A DNA stretch of 64,000 nt from Acidovorax sp. MR-S7. GTDB lineage: Bacteria; Pseudomonadota; Gammaproteobacteria; Burkholderiales; Burkholderiaceae_C. Position numbers and translations under genes: made by a program. The stretch covers positions 1 through 64,000 of the forward strand of contig NZ_DF238893.1 in NCBI RefSeq assembly GCF_000400995.2, written 5' to 3'. Every line of letters starts with the position of its first letter. The first letter of the stretch is position 1. The notes beneath the pieces were generated by a model. The model had not been told where the DNA came from. It saw only the letters and a program-made list of their open reading frames with translations, and did not search any database. Shown piece after piece: positions 18,634-27,423 of this stretch.

Positions 18634-18668
18634 GCGATTGTAGGAAGCGCGCGGATCGCAACAATCGC
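18634..18668. promoter_or_regulatory. Inverted repeat between iclR and Bug receptor genes
   Basis: GCGATTGT (18634-18641) and ACAATCGC (18661-18668) form perfect 8-bp arms separated by 19 bases in the divergent promoter region. Placement suggests an IclR operator or overlapping promoter control; this is inference. Confidence 0.45.
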
Positions 18669-18719
18669 CCCGGCTGCCGCCCGTTTCGCACGCGGCTTTC
18701 CCACCGAACAGGAGACTCC

Positions 18720-19715
18720 ATGCACCGCCCCCTCATCCCCGCCCTGCCCCGCCGCGCCCTGCTGTGCGCCGCCACCGCCGCGCTGCTGGGCGCCGCCGGC
18801 CCGCTGGCCGCGCAGGACGCCTTTCCCTCCAAGCCGATCCGCTTCATCGTGCCCTACGCGGCCGGCGGCACCACCGACCTGGTGGCGCGCACCGTAGGCG
18901 CGCGCATGGCGCAGACGCTGGGCCAGCCCGTGGTGATCGACAACCGCGGCGGCGCGGGCGGCAACATCGGCATGGACGTGGTGGCCAAGGCCGCGCCCGA
19001 CGGCTACACCGTGGGCATGGGCGCCATCTCCACCAACGCGCTGAACCCGCACATCTACAAGAAGGTGCCGTTCGACCCGCGCAAGGACTTCACGGCCATC
19101 GGCATGCTGGGCATGTCCACCATCGTGCTGGAAGTGGGCCCCGCCCTGCCCGTGAAGAATGTGGCCGAGCTGATCGCCCATGCGCGCAAGCACCCCGGCC
19201 TGCCCTATTCCACGGCGGGCGCGGGCACGTCCATGCACCTGGCAGGCGTGCTGTTCGGGCAGATGAGCGGCACCGAGCTGACGCACGTGCCCTACAAGGG
19301 CAGCGCGCCGCTGATCACCGACCTGATCGCAGGCCAGGTGCCCGTGGCGTTCGACAACCTGCCCGCGTCGCTGCCGCACATCCAGGCGGGCAAGCTCAAG
19401 GCGCTGGCTGTGGCGGGCTCGCAGCGCTCGCCCGCGCTGCCGGACGTGCCCACGCTGGCCGAGGCCGGCCTGGCCGGCTATGCGGTGGAGCCGTGGTTCG
19501 GCGTGTACGGCCCCGCCGGCATGCCGCCGGCCGTGGCGCAGCGGCTGGAGAAGGCGCTGCAGGAGGCGCTGGCCGAGCCGGCCGTGAAAGACAAGCTGCT
19601 GGCCGCGGGCTTCACGCCGCGCAGCTCCACGGCGGCCGAGTTCGAGGCGCTGACCCAACGCGAGTACCAGCGCCTGGGCCAGGTGGCCCAGGGCGCCCGC
19701 ATGACCGCCGACTGA
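18720..19715 (+). CDS. Bug-family (tripartite tricarboxylate) periplasmic solute receptor
   Basis: A 331-residue exported protein. It has a twin-basic start, a hydrophobic core and an AQDAFPSKPIRFIVPYAAGG junction. Family motifs are present: GGTTDLVART, PVVIDNRGGAGGNIG, APDGYTVGMG, HVPYKGSAPLITDLIAGQV and LPDVPTLAEAGL. Bug proteins bind carboxylates and aromatic acids and are often encoded without their TctAB permease, as here. GGAG precedes the ATG. It is followed after ten bases by fumarylacetoacetase, suggesting an aromatic-acid ligand. Confidence 0.93.
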   Translation: MHRPLIPALPRRALLCAATAALLGAAGPLAAQDAFPSKPIRFIVPYAAGGTTDLVARTVGARMAQTLGQPVVIDNRGGAGGNIGMDVVAKAAPDGYTVGMGAISTNALNPHIYKKVPFDPRKDFTAIGMLGMSTIVLEVGPALPVKNVAELIAHARKHPGLPYSTAGAGTSMHLAGVLFGQMSGTELTHVPYKGSAPLITDLIAGQVPVAFDNLPASLPHIQAGKLKALAVAGSQRSPALPDVPTLAEAGLAGYAVEPWFGVYGPAGMPPAVAQRLEKALQEALAEPAVKDKLLAAGFTPRSSTAAEFEALTQREYQRLGQVAQGARMTAD

Positions 19716-19725
19716 CGCCGCAGCC

Positions 19726-20991
19726 ATGACCTTGCATACCGACGCCACCCACGATCCCGCCCTGCGCAGCTGGGTCGATTCCGCCAACGTGGCTGGCTGC
19801 GACTTCCCGATCCAGAACCTGCCGTTCGGGCGCTTTCGCGCCGCGGACGGCGGCGCGCGGATCGGCGTGGCGATCGGCGACCAGATCCTCGACCTGCGCG
19901 CCGCCGGACTCGCCGGCAGCGACGACATGAACGCGCTCATGGCCATGCCGCCCGCGCAGCGCCGGGCGCTGCGCGAACGCATCTCGCAGGGCCTGGCCGC
20001 CGGCAGCGCGCAGCAGGCCGCCTGGGCCCCGGCGCTGGTGGCCCGGGCGCAGGCCGAGATGCTGCTGCCCTGCCGCATCGGCGACTACACCGACTTCTAC
20101 ACCAGCGTGCACCACGCCACCAACGTGGGCCGGCAGTTCCGCCCGGACAACCCGCTGCTGCCCAACTACAAGTGGGTGCCCATCGGCTACCACGGCCGCG
20201 CCTCGTCCATCGGCGTGAGCGGCGCCCGGGTGAAGCGTCCCATGGGCCAGCGCAAGGCGCCCGATGCGGCCGCTCCCGTGCTCGCACCCTGCGAGCGGCT
20301 GGACTACGAGCTGGAGCTGGGCTGGTTCATCGGCCAGGGCAACGCGCAGGGCGCGCCCATCGCCATGGGCGAGGCCGAGCAGCATCTGTTCGGCGTGGCG
20401 CTGTTCAACGACTGGAGCGCACGCGACATCCAGGGCTGGGAATACCAGCCGCTGGGCCCGTTCCTGTCGAAGAACTTCGCCAGCACGCTTTCGCCCTGGG
20501 TGGTGACCATGGAAGCGCTCGCGCCGTTCCGCGCGCCATTCGCGCGGCCCGAGGGCGACCCGCAGCCGCTGCCCTACTTGGATTCGGCGGAGAACCGCGC
20601 GCACGGCGCGTTCTCGATCACGCTGGAGGTGCTGCTGCAGACCGCGCGCATGCGCGCCGAAGGCATCGCGCCCGTCGTCCTGTCGCGCACCGACACCACG
20701 CGCGCCGCGTATTGGACGCCCGCGCAGCTCGTAGCGCACCACACGGTGAACGGCTGCAACCTGCAGAGCGGCGACCTGTTCGGCTCGGGCACGCTCTCCG
20801 GGCCCGGCGAGACGGAAGCCGGCTCGCTGCTGGAACTGGCCGCGGCCGGCCAGCGGCCCGTGCCGCTGCCCACGGGCGAGCGGCGCAGCTTCCTCGAAGA
20901 CGGCGACACGCTCACGCTGCGCGGCTGGTGCGAGCGCGCGGGCGCGGTGCGCATCGGGCTGGGCGAGGCGAGCGGCACGGTGGTCGGCTGA
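19726..20991 (+). CDS. fahA: Fumarylacetoacetase
   Basis: A 421-residue enzyme that hydrolyses 4-fumarylacetoacetate to fumarate and acetoacetate, the last step of tyrosine/homogentisate breakdown. It has the N-terminal FAH domain (CDFPIQNLPFGRFR) and catalytic/metal segments DYTDFYTSVHHATNVG, LDYELELGWFIG, LFNDWSARDIQGWEYQPLGP and SKNFASTLSPWVV. Length fits full eukaryote-like FAH rather than the shorter FAH-domain hydrolases. Homogentisate dioxygenase, which usually neighbours it, is not in the window; IclR and a Bug receptor accompany it instead. Confidence 0.95.
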   Translation: MTLHTDATHDPALRSWVDSANVAGCDFPIQNLPFGRFRAADGGARIGVAIGDQILDLRAAGLAGSDDMNALMAMPPAQRRALRERISQGLAAGSAQQAAWAPALVARAQAEMLLPCRIGDYTDFYTSVHHATNVGRQFRPDNPLLPNYKWVPIGYHGRASSIGVSGARVKRPMGQRKAPDAAAPVLAPCERLDYELELGWFIGQGNAQGAPIAMGEAEQHLFGVALFNDWSARDIQGWEYQPLGPFLSKNFASTLSPWVVTMEALAPFRAPFARPEGDPQPLPYLDSAENRAHGAFSITLEVLLQTARMRAEGIAPVVLSRTDTTRAAYWTPAQLVAHHTVNGCNLQSGDLFGSGTLSGPGETEAGSLLELAAAGQRPVPLPTGERRSFLEDGDTLTLRGWCERAGAVRIGLGEASGTVVG

Positions 20992-21005
20992 CGCCAGACG
21001 AAAAA

Positions 21006-21057
21006 AGGCCGGAGCCCCCCCGCAAAAGCTCCGGCCTGAAGGGCCCGCGAACGGGCC
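21006..21057. terminator. Hairpin terminator between convergent fahA and cytochrome c peroxidase genes
   Basis: AGGCCGGAGC (21006-21015) pairs with GCTCCGGCCT (21028-21037), a perfect 10-bp stem. An A-run at 21000-21006 gives a U-run on the minus-strand transcript. A second, smaller hairpin (GGCCCG/CGGGCC, 21042-21057) follows, ahead of TCTTTCGTTGTTG. It probably terminates in both directions. Confidence 0.8.
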
Positions 21058-21076
21058 GTCTTTCGTTGTTGTGGCG

Positions 21077-22096
21077 TCAGTCGAACGGCTGGGGCCGCTT
21101 GGTCTTGTCGCTGGAGGGCGGCAGGATCGGCATGGCGATCTGGGGCTGGTCGCCCGTCAGCGTCTTCAGGAACGCGACGATGTCGGCGTTCTCCTGGTCG
21201 GTGAACTTCTTGCCGAGCTGGATGCGGCCCATGGTGTCCACGGCCTGGGCCAGGGTGTCGGCGGCGCCGTCGTGGAAGTAGGGATAGGTCAGCTCCACGT
21301 TGCGCAGCGTCGGCACCTTGAAGTTGAAGCGCTCGGCGTCGTTGCCGGTGACGGCGGAGCGGCCCTCGGCCGGGTTGTCGGTCTTGTAGGCCTCGACCAG
21401 GCCCATCTTCTGGAACGAGGTGCCGCCCAGGTTGGGGCCGTTGTGGCAGGCGACGCAGCCGGAACCCTTGAACAGCTCGTAGCCGCGCAGTTCCTGCGCC
21501 GTGATGGCCTTCTTGTCGCCCTTGAGCCACTTGTCGAAGCGCGCGTTGGGCGTGACCAGCGTCTCCTCGAACGCGGCGATGGCGGAGGTCACCTCGTCGA
21601 TGGTGAGCTTGTCGTGGCCGAAGACCTTCTTGAACTCATGCACGTACTGCGGGATGGAGCGCAGCATGTCCACCGCGAGGTCGTGCGAGAAAGCCATCTC
21701 GCCCGGATTGGCGATGGGACCGCCGGCCTGCTCCTTCAGGTCCTTGGCACGGCCGTCCCAGAACTGGGCCACGTTCAGGCTGGAGTTGAGCACCGTGGGC
21801 GAGTTGATCGGGCCTTTCTGCCACTTGTCGCCGATGGAGGTCTTGAGGTTGTCGGAGCCGCCCATGCTCAGGTTGTGGCAGGAGTTGCACGAGATGAAGC
21901 CCGAGCGCGACAGGCGCGGGTCGAACCACAGCTTCTTGCCCAGCTCGACCTTGGCGGGCTCGGTCACCTTGGGCACCGCGATGGGCTGCACGGGCTCCTG
22001 CGCACGCGCGGGGGCCGCTGCCAGCAGCGCGGCCATGGACACCGCGCCCAGCACGAACCGTGCGGCGTGGCGGAGGGAGGGGGACTTCTGTTTCAT
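21077..22096 (-). CDS. Di-haem cytochrome c peroxidase
   Basis: A 339-residue periplasmic enzyme that reduces hydrogen peroxide using electrons from cytochrome c. A Sec signal peptide (FVLGAVSMAALLAAAPARA) precedes the mature protein. Two haem c motifs, CNSCH (about residues 70-74) and CVACH, mark the peroxidatic and electron-transfer haem domains. The segments ELGKKLWFDPRLS and TPNARFDKWLKGD are also typical of CcpA/MauG relatives. The ATG at 22096 is chosen; an earlier one at 22108 only adds MESP. It sits alone between a terminator and a membrane protein gene. Confidence 0.95.
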   Translation of the reverse strand: MKQKSPSLRHAARFVLGAVSMAALLAAAPARAQEPVQPIAVPKVTEPAKVELGKKLWFDPRLSRSGFISCNSCHNLSMGGSDNLKTSIGDKWQKGPINSPTVLNSSLNVAQFWDGRAKDLKEQAGGPIANPGEMAFSHDLAVDMLRSIPQYVHEFKKVFGHDKLTIDEVTSAIAAFEETLVTPNARFDKWLKGDKKAITAQELRGYELFKGSGCVACHNGPNLGGTSFQKMGLVEAYKTDNPAEGRSAVTGNDAERFNFKVPTLRNVELTYPYFHDGAADTLAQAVDTMGRIQLGKKFTDQENADIVAFLKTLTGDQPQIAMPILPPSSDKTKRPQPFD

Positions 22097-22254
22097 AGGG
22101 GACTCCACTTCTTTCTTTGTCGCAAACCGTGTCTATGCGCTGTGGATCCCATTCTTCGGGAAGGCGCCGCCCTGCTTCTTGATGCAGAGCAACCCAAAGA
22201 CATTTTCGGCAAAATGGTTATTGATTCCGCCAGGCGAAAAGCCGGCCGGCGCGC

Positions 22255-23052
22255 TCAGCGGTCGCGCAGCAGGTGCACGGCGTGCGGCAGGGAGCGGGCC
22301 TCGGGTACGAAGTGGTCCAGCCCCGCGCCCAGAACCACGGCACAGAGCAGCGCACCCAGCAGGGGCTTCCAGGTCAGGCGCACGGCGGCGGCGAGCCAGC
22401 CCGCGCGCTCGGCGCCCATCACCGCGCGCGCCGCCGCGACGGAGAAGGCCAGCTCCACCGCCACGGCCATCAGCACCTCGGAGCCGAAATAGGCCCAGGC
22501 CAGCGCGCCGGCGCCGAACAGCACCGCCGCGCCCAGCAGGAAGATGGCCACCACGGGCACGACCACCACCGCGCCTTCGTCGGCGCTGCCCGCGGCCTCC
22601 AGCGCGCCCGAGGCGGCATCGCCCAGGCCGCCATCGGCCATGCCCCAATCGCCGCTGGCGCCGCCGCCCGCGTAGTCGCCGCCCCCGCCGCTGCGGGGCG
22701 CGGCCGGGCCGCCGCGGCCCGAGGGCCAGCCCACGTCGGGCAGCAGGTCGGCGCCGTCGAGCGTGCCGCTGTCCTTGCGGGCGGGCCGCAGCAGCCACGC
22801 GGCCCACAGGCGCAGCACCAGCAGGTAGGCGAGGTAGCCCACGCCCAGCGTGGCCAGGTAGCGCAGCGCCAGGGACTGCACGCCCAGGAGCATCTGCGCG
22901 TGCGACACGGCCCACATCACGGCCAGCGTCAGGCTGCCGATGCACCAGCCGTGCAGGCGCAGGCGGTGGCGCTGCTGCAGGCTGTCCTGCAGCGCGCGCC
23001 GGGGCGCACGCATGCGGCGCCAGGTGGAGTCTTGGCCGCGCGGGCGCGCCAT
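22255..23052 (-). CDS. Hypothetical membrane protein downstream of alr
   Basis: A 265-residue protein I do not recognise. It has an Arg-rich N-terminus, about two hydrophobic segments near residues 35-90, a Gly/Ala/Asp-rich low-complexity stretch (~100-155) and further hydrophobic segments (AVVVVPVVAIFLLGAAVLFG and others) toward the C-terminus. It starts one base after the alr stop, so it is co-transcribed and probably translationally coupled. The 158 bases between it and the peroxidase gene show no clear element. A function in the cell envelope is only a guess from the membrane segments. Confidence 0.72.
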   Translation of the reverse strand: MARPRGQDSTWRRMRAPRRALQDSLQQRHRLRLHGWCIGSLTLAVMWAVSHAQMLLGVQSLALRYLATLGVGYLAYLLVLRLWAAWLLRPARKDSGTLDGADLLPDVGWPSGRGGPAAPRSGGGGDYAGGGASGDWGMADGGLGDAASGALEAAGSADEGAVVVVPVVAIFLLGAAVLFGAGALAWAYFGSEVLMAVAVELAFSVAAARAVMGAERAGWLAAAVRLTWKPLLGALLCAVVLGAGLDHFVPEARSLPHAVHLLRDR

Positions 23053-23053
23053 G

Positions 23054-24151
23054 TCAGGCCAGGGCAGTGACGGGCACGCGCGGCGCGAGCGCGCACATCA
23101 GCTCGTAGCCGATGGTGCCGCCCGCCTGCGCCACTTCGTCGATGGGCAGCACGGCGCCGCTGCCCGCACGGCCCCAGAGCGTGACCTCTGCGCCGATGCC
23201 GGCCTGGGGCAGGGGCGTCAGGTCCACGGCGAGCATGTCCATGCTCACGCGGCCCACGGTGCGCGTGCGCACGCCCTCCACCAGCACGGGCGTGCCGGTG
23301 GGGCAATGGCGCGGGTACCCATCGGCGTAGCCGCAGGCGACGACGCCGAGGGTGAGCGGCCCTTCGGCCGTGAAGCGCGATCCGTAGCCCACCGTGTCGC
23401 CCGCCTGCAGCTGCTGCACGCCGATGAGGCGCGAGGCCAGCGTCATCGTGGGCTGCAGCTCCCAGTCGGCGGCGGTGCGCTCGGGGTGGTCGGGCGCGCC
23501 GCCGTAGAGCACGATGCCGGCGCGCACCCAGTCCAGGCGCACGTCGGCCTCGCCGCCATGGCGCAGGATGGCGGCACTGTTGGAGATGCTGCGCTCGCCC
23601 GGCAGGTCCTGCGTGGCGCGGTGGAAGGCGTGCACCTGGTGGGCGATGCCGCGCTGGCCGTCGGCGTCGCTGAAGTGGGTCATGAACGAGATCTCGTCCA
23701 CCTGCGGCAGCGCGTTCAGGCGCGCCCATGCGGCGCGGTAGCGCTCGGGCGTGAAGCCCAGGCGGTTCATGCCGGAGTTCATCTTGAGGAACACGCGGTG
23801 CGGCACCTGCGTCTTGTGCGCGGCCAGCCAGTCGATCTGCGCGTCGCAGTGCACCGCATGCCACAGGCCCAGGCGCGAGCACAGCTCCAGGTCGCGCGGC
23901 TCGAACACGCCCTCCAGCAGCAGGATGGGACCGCGCCAGCCCAGGGCCCGTACGCGCTCGGCTTCGGCCAGGTCCAGCAGCGCGAAGCCGTCGGCCGCGC
24001 GCAGGCCCTCGAATGCGCGCTCGATGCCGTGGCCGTAGGCGTTGGCCTTGACCACGGCCCACACGCGCGCATCGGGCGCGGCGCGGCGCGCACGCTCCAG
24101 GTTGTGGCGCAGCGCAGCGGTGTGGATGGTGGCGTGGATGGGGCGCGGCAT
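23054..24151 (-). CDS. alr: Alanine racemase
   Basis: A 365-residue PLP enzyme giving D-alanine for peptidoglycan. The PLP lysine lies in [13 protein letters not shown] (about K35) and the catalytic tyrosine region is [18 protein letters not shown]. The family segments MNRLGF, FSDADG and [13 protein letters not shown] are present. The ATG at 24151 is used; the longer frame to 24253 only adds basic sequence from the promoter region. It diverges from lplT, a frequent neighbour of alr in this group. Confidence 0.95.
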   Translation of the reverse strand: MPRPIHATIHTAALRHNLERARRAAPDARVWAVVKANAYGHGIERAFEGLRAADGFALLDLAEAERVRALGWRGPILLLEGVFEPRDLELCSRLGLWHAVHCDAQIDWLAAHKTQVPHRVFLKMNSGMNRLGFTPERYRAAWARLNALPQVDEISFMTHFSDADGQRGIAHQVHAFHRATQDLPGERSISNSAAILRHGGEADVRLDWVRAGIVLYGGAPDHPERTAADWELQPTMTLASRLIGVQQLQAGDTVGYGSRFTAEGPLTLGVVACGYADGYPRHCPTGTPVLVEGVRTRTVGRVSMDMLAVDLTPLPQAGIGAEVTLWGRAGSGAVLPIDEVAQAGGTIGYELMCALAPRVPVTALA

Positions 24152-24254
24152 AGGGGTGTTTCTACGGGGGCGAGGGGGGCCATTCTGGCATCGGCGCTGC
24201 GGATGCGCGTGATATAACCGCCCGTCGCTCCTCGGAGTGTTTCGATTTTTCACA

Positions 24255-24277
24255 GTCCATCAGCCCCACTGATGGAC
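24255..24277 (+). promoter_or_regulatory. Perfect hairpin in lplT leader
   Basis: GTCCATCAG (24255-24263), a CCCCA loop, and CTGATGGAC (24269-24277) form a 9-bp perfect stem ending 13 bases before the lplT ATG. No strong Shine-Dalgarno sequence lies between it and the start. It could affect translation or be a protein-binding dyad. Confidence 0.45.
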
Positions 24278-24290
24278 CCACAGCCATCCG

Positions 24291-25568
24291 ATGAAGCGCG
24301 GTTTCTACACCATCATGTCGGCGCAGTTCTTTAGCTCGCTGGCCGACAACGCCTTGTTCGTGACCGCGGTGGAGTTGCTGCGCACCAGCGGCGCAGCCGA
24401 ATGGCAGCGCGCCGCCCTGGTGCCGATGTTCGCCCTGTTCTACGTGGTGCTGGCCCCCTGGGTGGGTGCGTTCGCCGACTCCGTGCCCAAGGGGCGGGTG
24501 ATGTTCATCAGCAATGCCGTCAAGGTGGTGGGCTGCCTGATGATGCTGTTCGGCTCACACCCTCTGCTGGCCTACGCGGTGGTGGGCCTGGGCGCGGCGG
24601 CCTACTCGCCGGCCAAGTACGGCATCCTTACCGAGCTGCTGCCCGCGTCCCAGCTCGTCAAGGCCAACGGCTGGATCGAGGGGCTGACCATCACCTCCAT
24701 CATCCTCGGCGTGCTGCTGGGCGGCCAGCTCGTGGCGCCGCACATCTCCAGCGTGCTGCTGGGCCTGGACGTGCCGGGCGTCGACCTGGGGATCGACCTG
24801 CCGGCCGAGGCGGCCATCATGGCCCTGGTGCCGATCTACGCGCTGGCCGCCTGGTTCAACCTGCGCATCCCGCTCACGGGCGTGGAAATGCGCCCCATGC
24901 CGAGCAACCCCGCCCTGCTGCTGCCCGACTTCTGGGCCTGCAACGGGCGCCTGTGGCGCGACAAGCTGGGGCAGATCTCGCTGTCCACCACCACGCTGTT
25001 CTGGGGCGCCTCGGGCAACCTGCGCTACATCGTGCTGGCCTGGAGCGCCGCGGCGCTGGGCTACAGCACCACGCAGGCCTCGGCCCTGGTGGGCGTGGTG
25101 GCCATCGGCACGGCGGTCGGCGCGGTGCTGGCCTCCATGCGCATGCGGCTGGACGTGGCCACGCGCGTCATCCCGCTGGGCATCGCCATGGGGCTGCTGG
25201 TGATGCTGATGAACTTCATCGGCAGCATCTGGCTGGCGATCCCCTTCCTGATCCTGCTGGGCGGACTGGGGGGGTTTCTCGTGGTGCCCATGAACGCGCT
25301 GCTGCAGCACCGGGGCCACAACCTGATGGGCGCGGGCCGCTCCATCGCCGTGCAGAACTTCAACGAGCAGGCCGCCATTTTGGGCATGGGCGCGTTCTAC
25401 AGCCTGTCCACCAAGTTCGGGCTGTCGGCCTTCGGCGCCATCACCGCGTTCGGCCTGGTCGTGGCCGGCGTGATGTGGGTCATCCAGCGCTGGCACGCCC
25501 ACAACCTGGTCCACCACAGCGAGGAGGTGGCGCACCAGATCGCCATCGCCCGCCACGACCACCACTGA
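24291..25568 (+). CDS. lplT: Lysophospholipid transporter LplT
   Basis: A 425-residue MFS inner-membrane protein with about twelve hydrophobic segments. The N-terminus FYTIMSAQFFSSLADNALFV and the loop SPAKYGILTELLPASQLVKA are characteristic of LplT, which flips lysophospholipids inward for re-acylation. The partner acyltransferase gene aas is not adjacent. It diverges from alr. A strong hairpin sits in its leader. Confidence 0.92.
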   Translation: MKRGFYTIMSAQFFSSLADNALFVTAVELLRTSGAAEWQRAALVPMFALFYVVLAPWVGAFADSVPKGRVMFISNAVKVVGCLMMLFGSHPLLAYAVVGLGAAAYSPAKYGILTELLPASQLVKANGWIEGLTITSIILGVLLGGQLVAPHISSVLLGLDVPGVDLGIDLPAEAAIMALVPIYALAAWFNLRIPLTGVEMRPMPSNPALLLPDFWACNGRLWRDKLGQISLSTTTLFWGASGNLRYIVLAWSAAALGYSTTQASALVGVVAIGTAVGAVLASMRMRLDVATRVIPLGIAMGLLVMLMNFIGSIWLAIPFLILLGGLGGFLVVPMNALLQHRGHNLMGAGRSIAVQNFNEQAAILGMGAFYSLSTKFGLSAFGAITAFGLVVAGVMWVIQRWHAHNLVHHSEEVAHQIAIARHDHH

Positions 25569-25580
25569 AACTCCTGTTTT

Positions 25581-25619
25581 GATAGCTGCCAGCGCTTGAC
25601 CAGCAAGCGCTGGAGGCAT
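25581..25619 (-). repeat. Intergenic hairpin repeat, copy 4 (inverted orientation)
   Basis: TGATAGCTGCCAGCGCTTGA then CCAGCAAGCGCTGGAGGCA. Here the palindrome is longest: CCAGCGCTTG (25590-25599) pairs with CAAGCGCTGG (25605-25614). It lies just after lplT and ends eight bases before the EamA start at 25627, so it could attenuate read-through. Confidence 0.8.
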
Positions 25620-25626
25620 ATTTTGC

Positions 25627-26499
25627 ATGCAATCGCCGCTGCCCGTCCTCGCCCTGCTGTCCAATGCCTTCATCTGGGGGCTGGCCTGGTGGCCTTTCCG
25701 CGTCATGCACGGCGCAGGGCTGCACCCGCTGTGGGCCACGGCGGTGATGTACTGCGGCGTGCTCGCCCTGCTGCTGGCGCTGCGCCCGGGCATCTGGCGG
25801 CAGGTGTGCGCGCACCCGGCACTGTGGATGCTGGCGCTGAGCTCGGGGCTGAACAACGTGGCGTTCAACTGGGCCATCACCATCGGCGACGTGGTGCGCG
25901 TGATCCTGCTGTTCTACCTCATGCCCGCCTGGGCCGTACTGCTGGCCTGGCGCATCCTGGGCGAGCGGCCCACGCCGCAGGCGCTGGCGCGGCTGCTGCT
26001 GGCCTTCGCCGGGGTGTTGCTGGTGCTGTGGCCCGCCGAGGGCGGCGCGCAGCGCCTGGCCGCCGCCCTGAACCTGGCCGACGCACTGGCGCTGCTGGGC
26101 GGCTTCATGTTCGCCCTCACCAACGTCCTGCTGCGCCGCATGCACGCGGTGCCGGGCCAAGCGCGCATGTTCACCATGTTCGGCGGCTGCATGCTGATGG
26201 CGCTGGCGGCCGCCGCTGCGGGCCACGCGCTGGGACAGGTACCGGGGTTTCCGCCGTTCGACGCCACCTGGGCGGGCGTAGCAGCGCTGCTGGCGCTGCT
26301 GCTCATGGCGGGCAACTGGGCGCTGCAGTTCGGCGCCGCCCGCCTGGCGGCAGGCACGACGGCGGTGGTCATGCTGTCGGAAGTGGTGTTCGCCAGCGGC
26401 TCCTCCATGCTGGCGGGTGCCGCGCAGCCCACGCTGCGCACCCTGCTCGGCGGCGTGCTGGTGATGGGCGCCGCGCTGCTGGCGGCGTTGCGCCGATGA
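25627..26499 (+). CDS. EamA/DMT-family transporter
   Basis: A 290-residue protein with ten predicted hydrophobic segments arranged as two EamA repeats (start SNAFIWGLAWWPFRVMHGAG; end AAGTTAVVMLSEVVFASGSSMLAG). These inner-membrane proteins export amino acids, sugars or other small metabolites; the substrate cannot be inferred. It follows lplT in the same direction across a hairpin repeat. Confidence 0.85.
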   Translation: MQSPLPVLALLSNAFIWGLAWWPFRVMHGAGLHPLWATAVMYCGVLALLLALRPGIWRQVCAHPALWMLALSSGLNNVAFNWAITIGDVVRVILLFYLMPAWAVLLAWRILGERPTPQALARLLLAFAGVLLVLWPAEGGAQRLAAALNLADALALLGGFMFALTNVLLRRMHAVPGQARMFTMFGGCMLMALAAAAAGHALGQVPGFPPFDATWAGVAALLALLLMAGNWALQFGAARLAAGTTAVVMLSEVVFASGSSMLAGAAQPTLRTLLGGVLVMGAALLAALRR

Positions 26500-26598
26500 G
26501 CCTGGCGCTGTAAGCCAACGCCGCGAATGGCCGGCCCGGGGATGGACGGGCTGCACCCGGCCGCCTAAATTGGGGCATCCCCTTGCAGGAGCCTTCCC

Positions 26599-26874
26599 AT
26601 GCCGTCTTTTTCCCGCTGCCTCCCCGCCACCCTGGCCTTAACCGCCGCAGCCTTGCTGAGCGCGTGCGACCGTACCAAGGACACCCCCACGCCCAGCCCG
26701 GCGCCCGTGCCCGCGCCGGAGATGACCAGCCCGTCCACGTCCGCTCCCACGTCTGACAGCCATCCCTCCGAGCCCAGTCAGCCGTCCGCCGCCCCCGCCT
26801 CCACCTCGGCACCGGCACCCGGCGAGGGCGAGGGAGCCCCCGCGAACATCGACCTGTCCAAGGACTCGAAGTAG
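26599..26874 (+). CDS. Small Pro/Ser/Ala-rich lipoprotein
   Basis: A 91-residue protein with a lipoprotein signal peptide: basic N-terminus, hydrophobic core and lipobox LLSAC with the modified Cys at about residue 23. The mature part is nearly all Pro, Ser, Thr and Ala, ending in NIDLSKDSK. It is probably a disordered tether attached to a membrane. AGGAG lies eight bases before the ATG, supporting that this is a real gene. No family is recognised. Confidence 0.7.
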   Translation: MPSFSRCLPATLALTAAALLSACDRTKDTPTPSPAPVPAPEMTSPSTSAPTSDSHPSEPSQPSAAPASTSAPAPGEGEGAPANIDLSKDSK

Positions 26875-26934
26875 CCGGTCCAGCGGCGGGCCGGTGCGGC
26901 GTACCATGGTGCCCGCCACTAACAGGAGACTTCC

Positions 26935-27423
26935 ATCCCCACCACCGCCCACGATTTCGAAGCCCAGACCATCGATGGTCGCACGGTGCCTCTGCGCGAC
27001 TATGCCGGCCAAGTGCTGCTCATCGTCAACACCGCGAGCGCCTGCGGCTTCACGCCGCAGTTCGCCGGCCTGCAGGCGCTGCATGAACGCTATGCCGCGC
27101 GCGGGCTCGTAGTGCTCGGGTTTCCGTGCAACCAGTTCGGCCGCCAGGATCCAGGCAGCAACGCGGAGATCGCGGGCTTCTGCCAGCGCAACTACGGCGT
27201 GGACTTTCCCATGATGGCCAAGATCGACGTGAACGGCCCCGATGCCGCGCCGCTGTACCGCTGGCTCACGGCCGAAGCGCCCGGGCTGCTGGGCACCAAG
27301 GCCATCAAGTGGAATTTCACCAAGTTCCTGGTCGGACGCGACGGCGAGGTGATCCGCCGCTACGCGCCGCAGGACAAGCCCGAGGCGCTCGCCCAGGACA
27401 TCGAGGCGGCGCTGGCCGCCTGA
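26935..27423 (+). CDS. Glutathione peroxidase, apparent ATC start codon
   Basis: A 162-residue thiol peroxidase of the GPx family. It has the peroxidatic Cys in NTASACGFTPQF (about C37), the FPCNQFGRQDPGSN motif with a second Cys, and KWNFTKFLVGRDGEVI with the conserved Trp and Asn. Protein homology (HDFEAQTIDGR) extends upstream of the first standard start (GTG, 26986) to an ATC at 26935. This ATC is placed six bases after a perfect AGGAG (26924-26928), and a TAA in frame lies at 26920. ATC is therefore the best start; a base error replacing ATG is the alternative. The enzyme reduces peroxides in the cytoplasm or periplasm. Confidence 0.85.
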   Translation: MPTTAHDFEAQTIDGRTVPLRDYAGQVLLIVNTASACGFTPQFAGLQALHERYAARGLVVLGFPCNQFGRQDPGSNAEIAGFCQRNYGVDFPMMAKIDVNGPDAAPLYRWLTAEAPGLLGTKAIKWNFTKFLVGRDGEVIRRYAPQDKPEALAQDIEAALAA

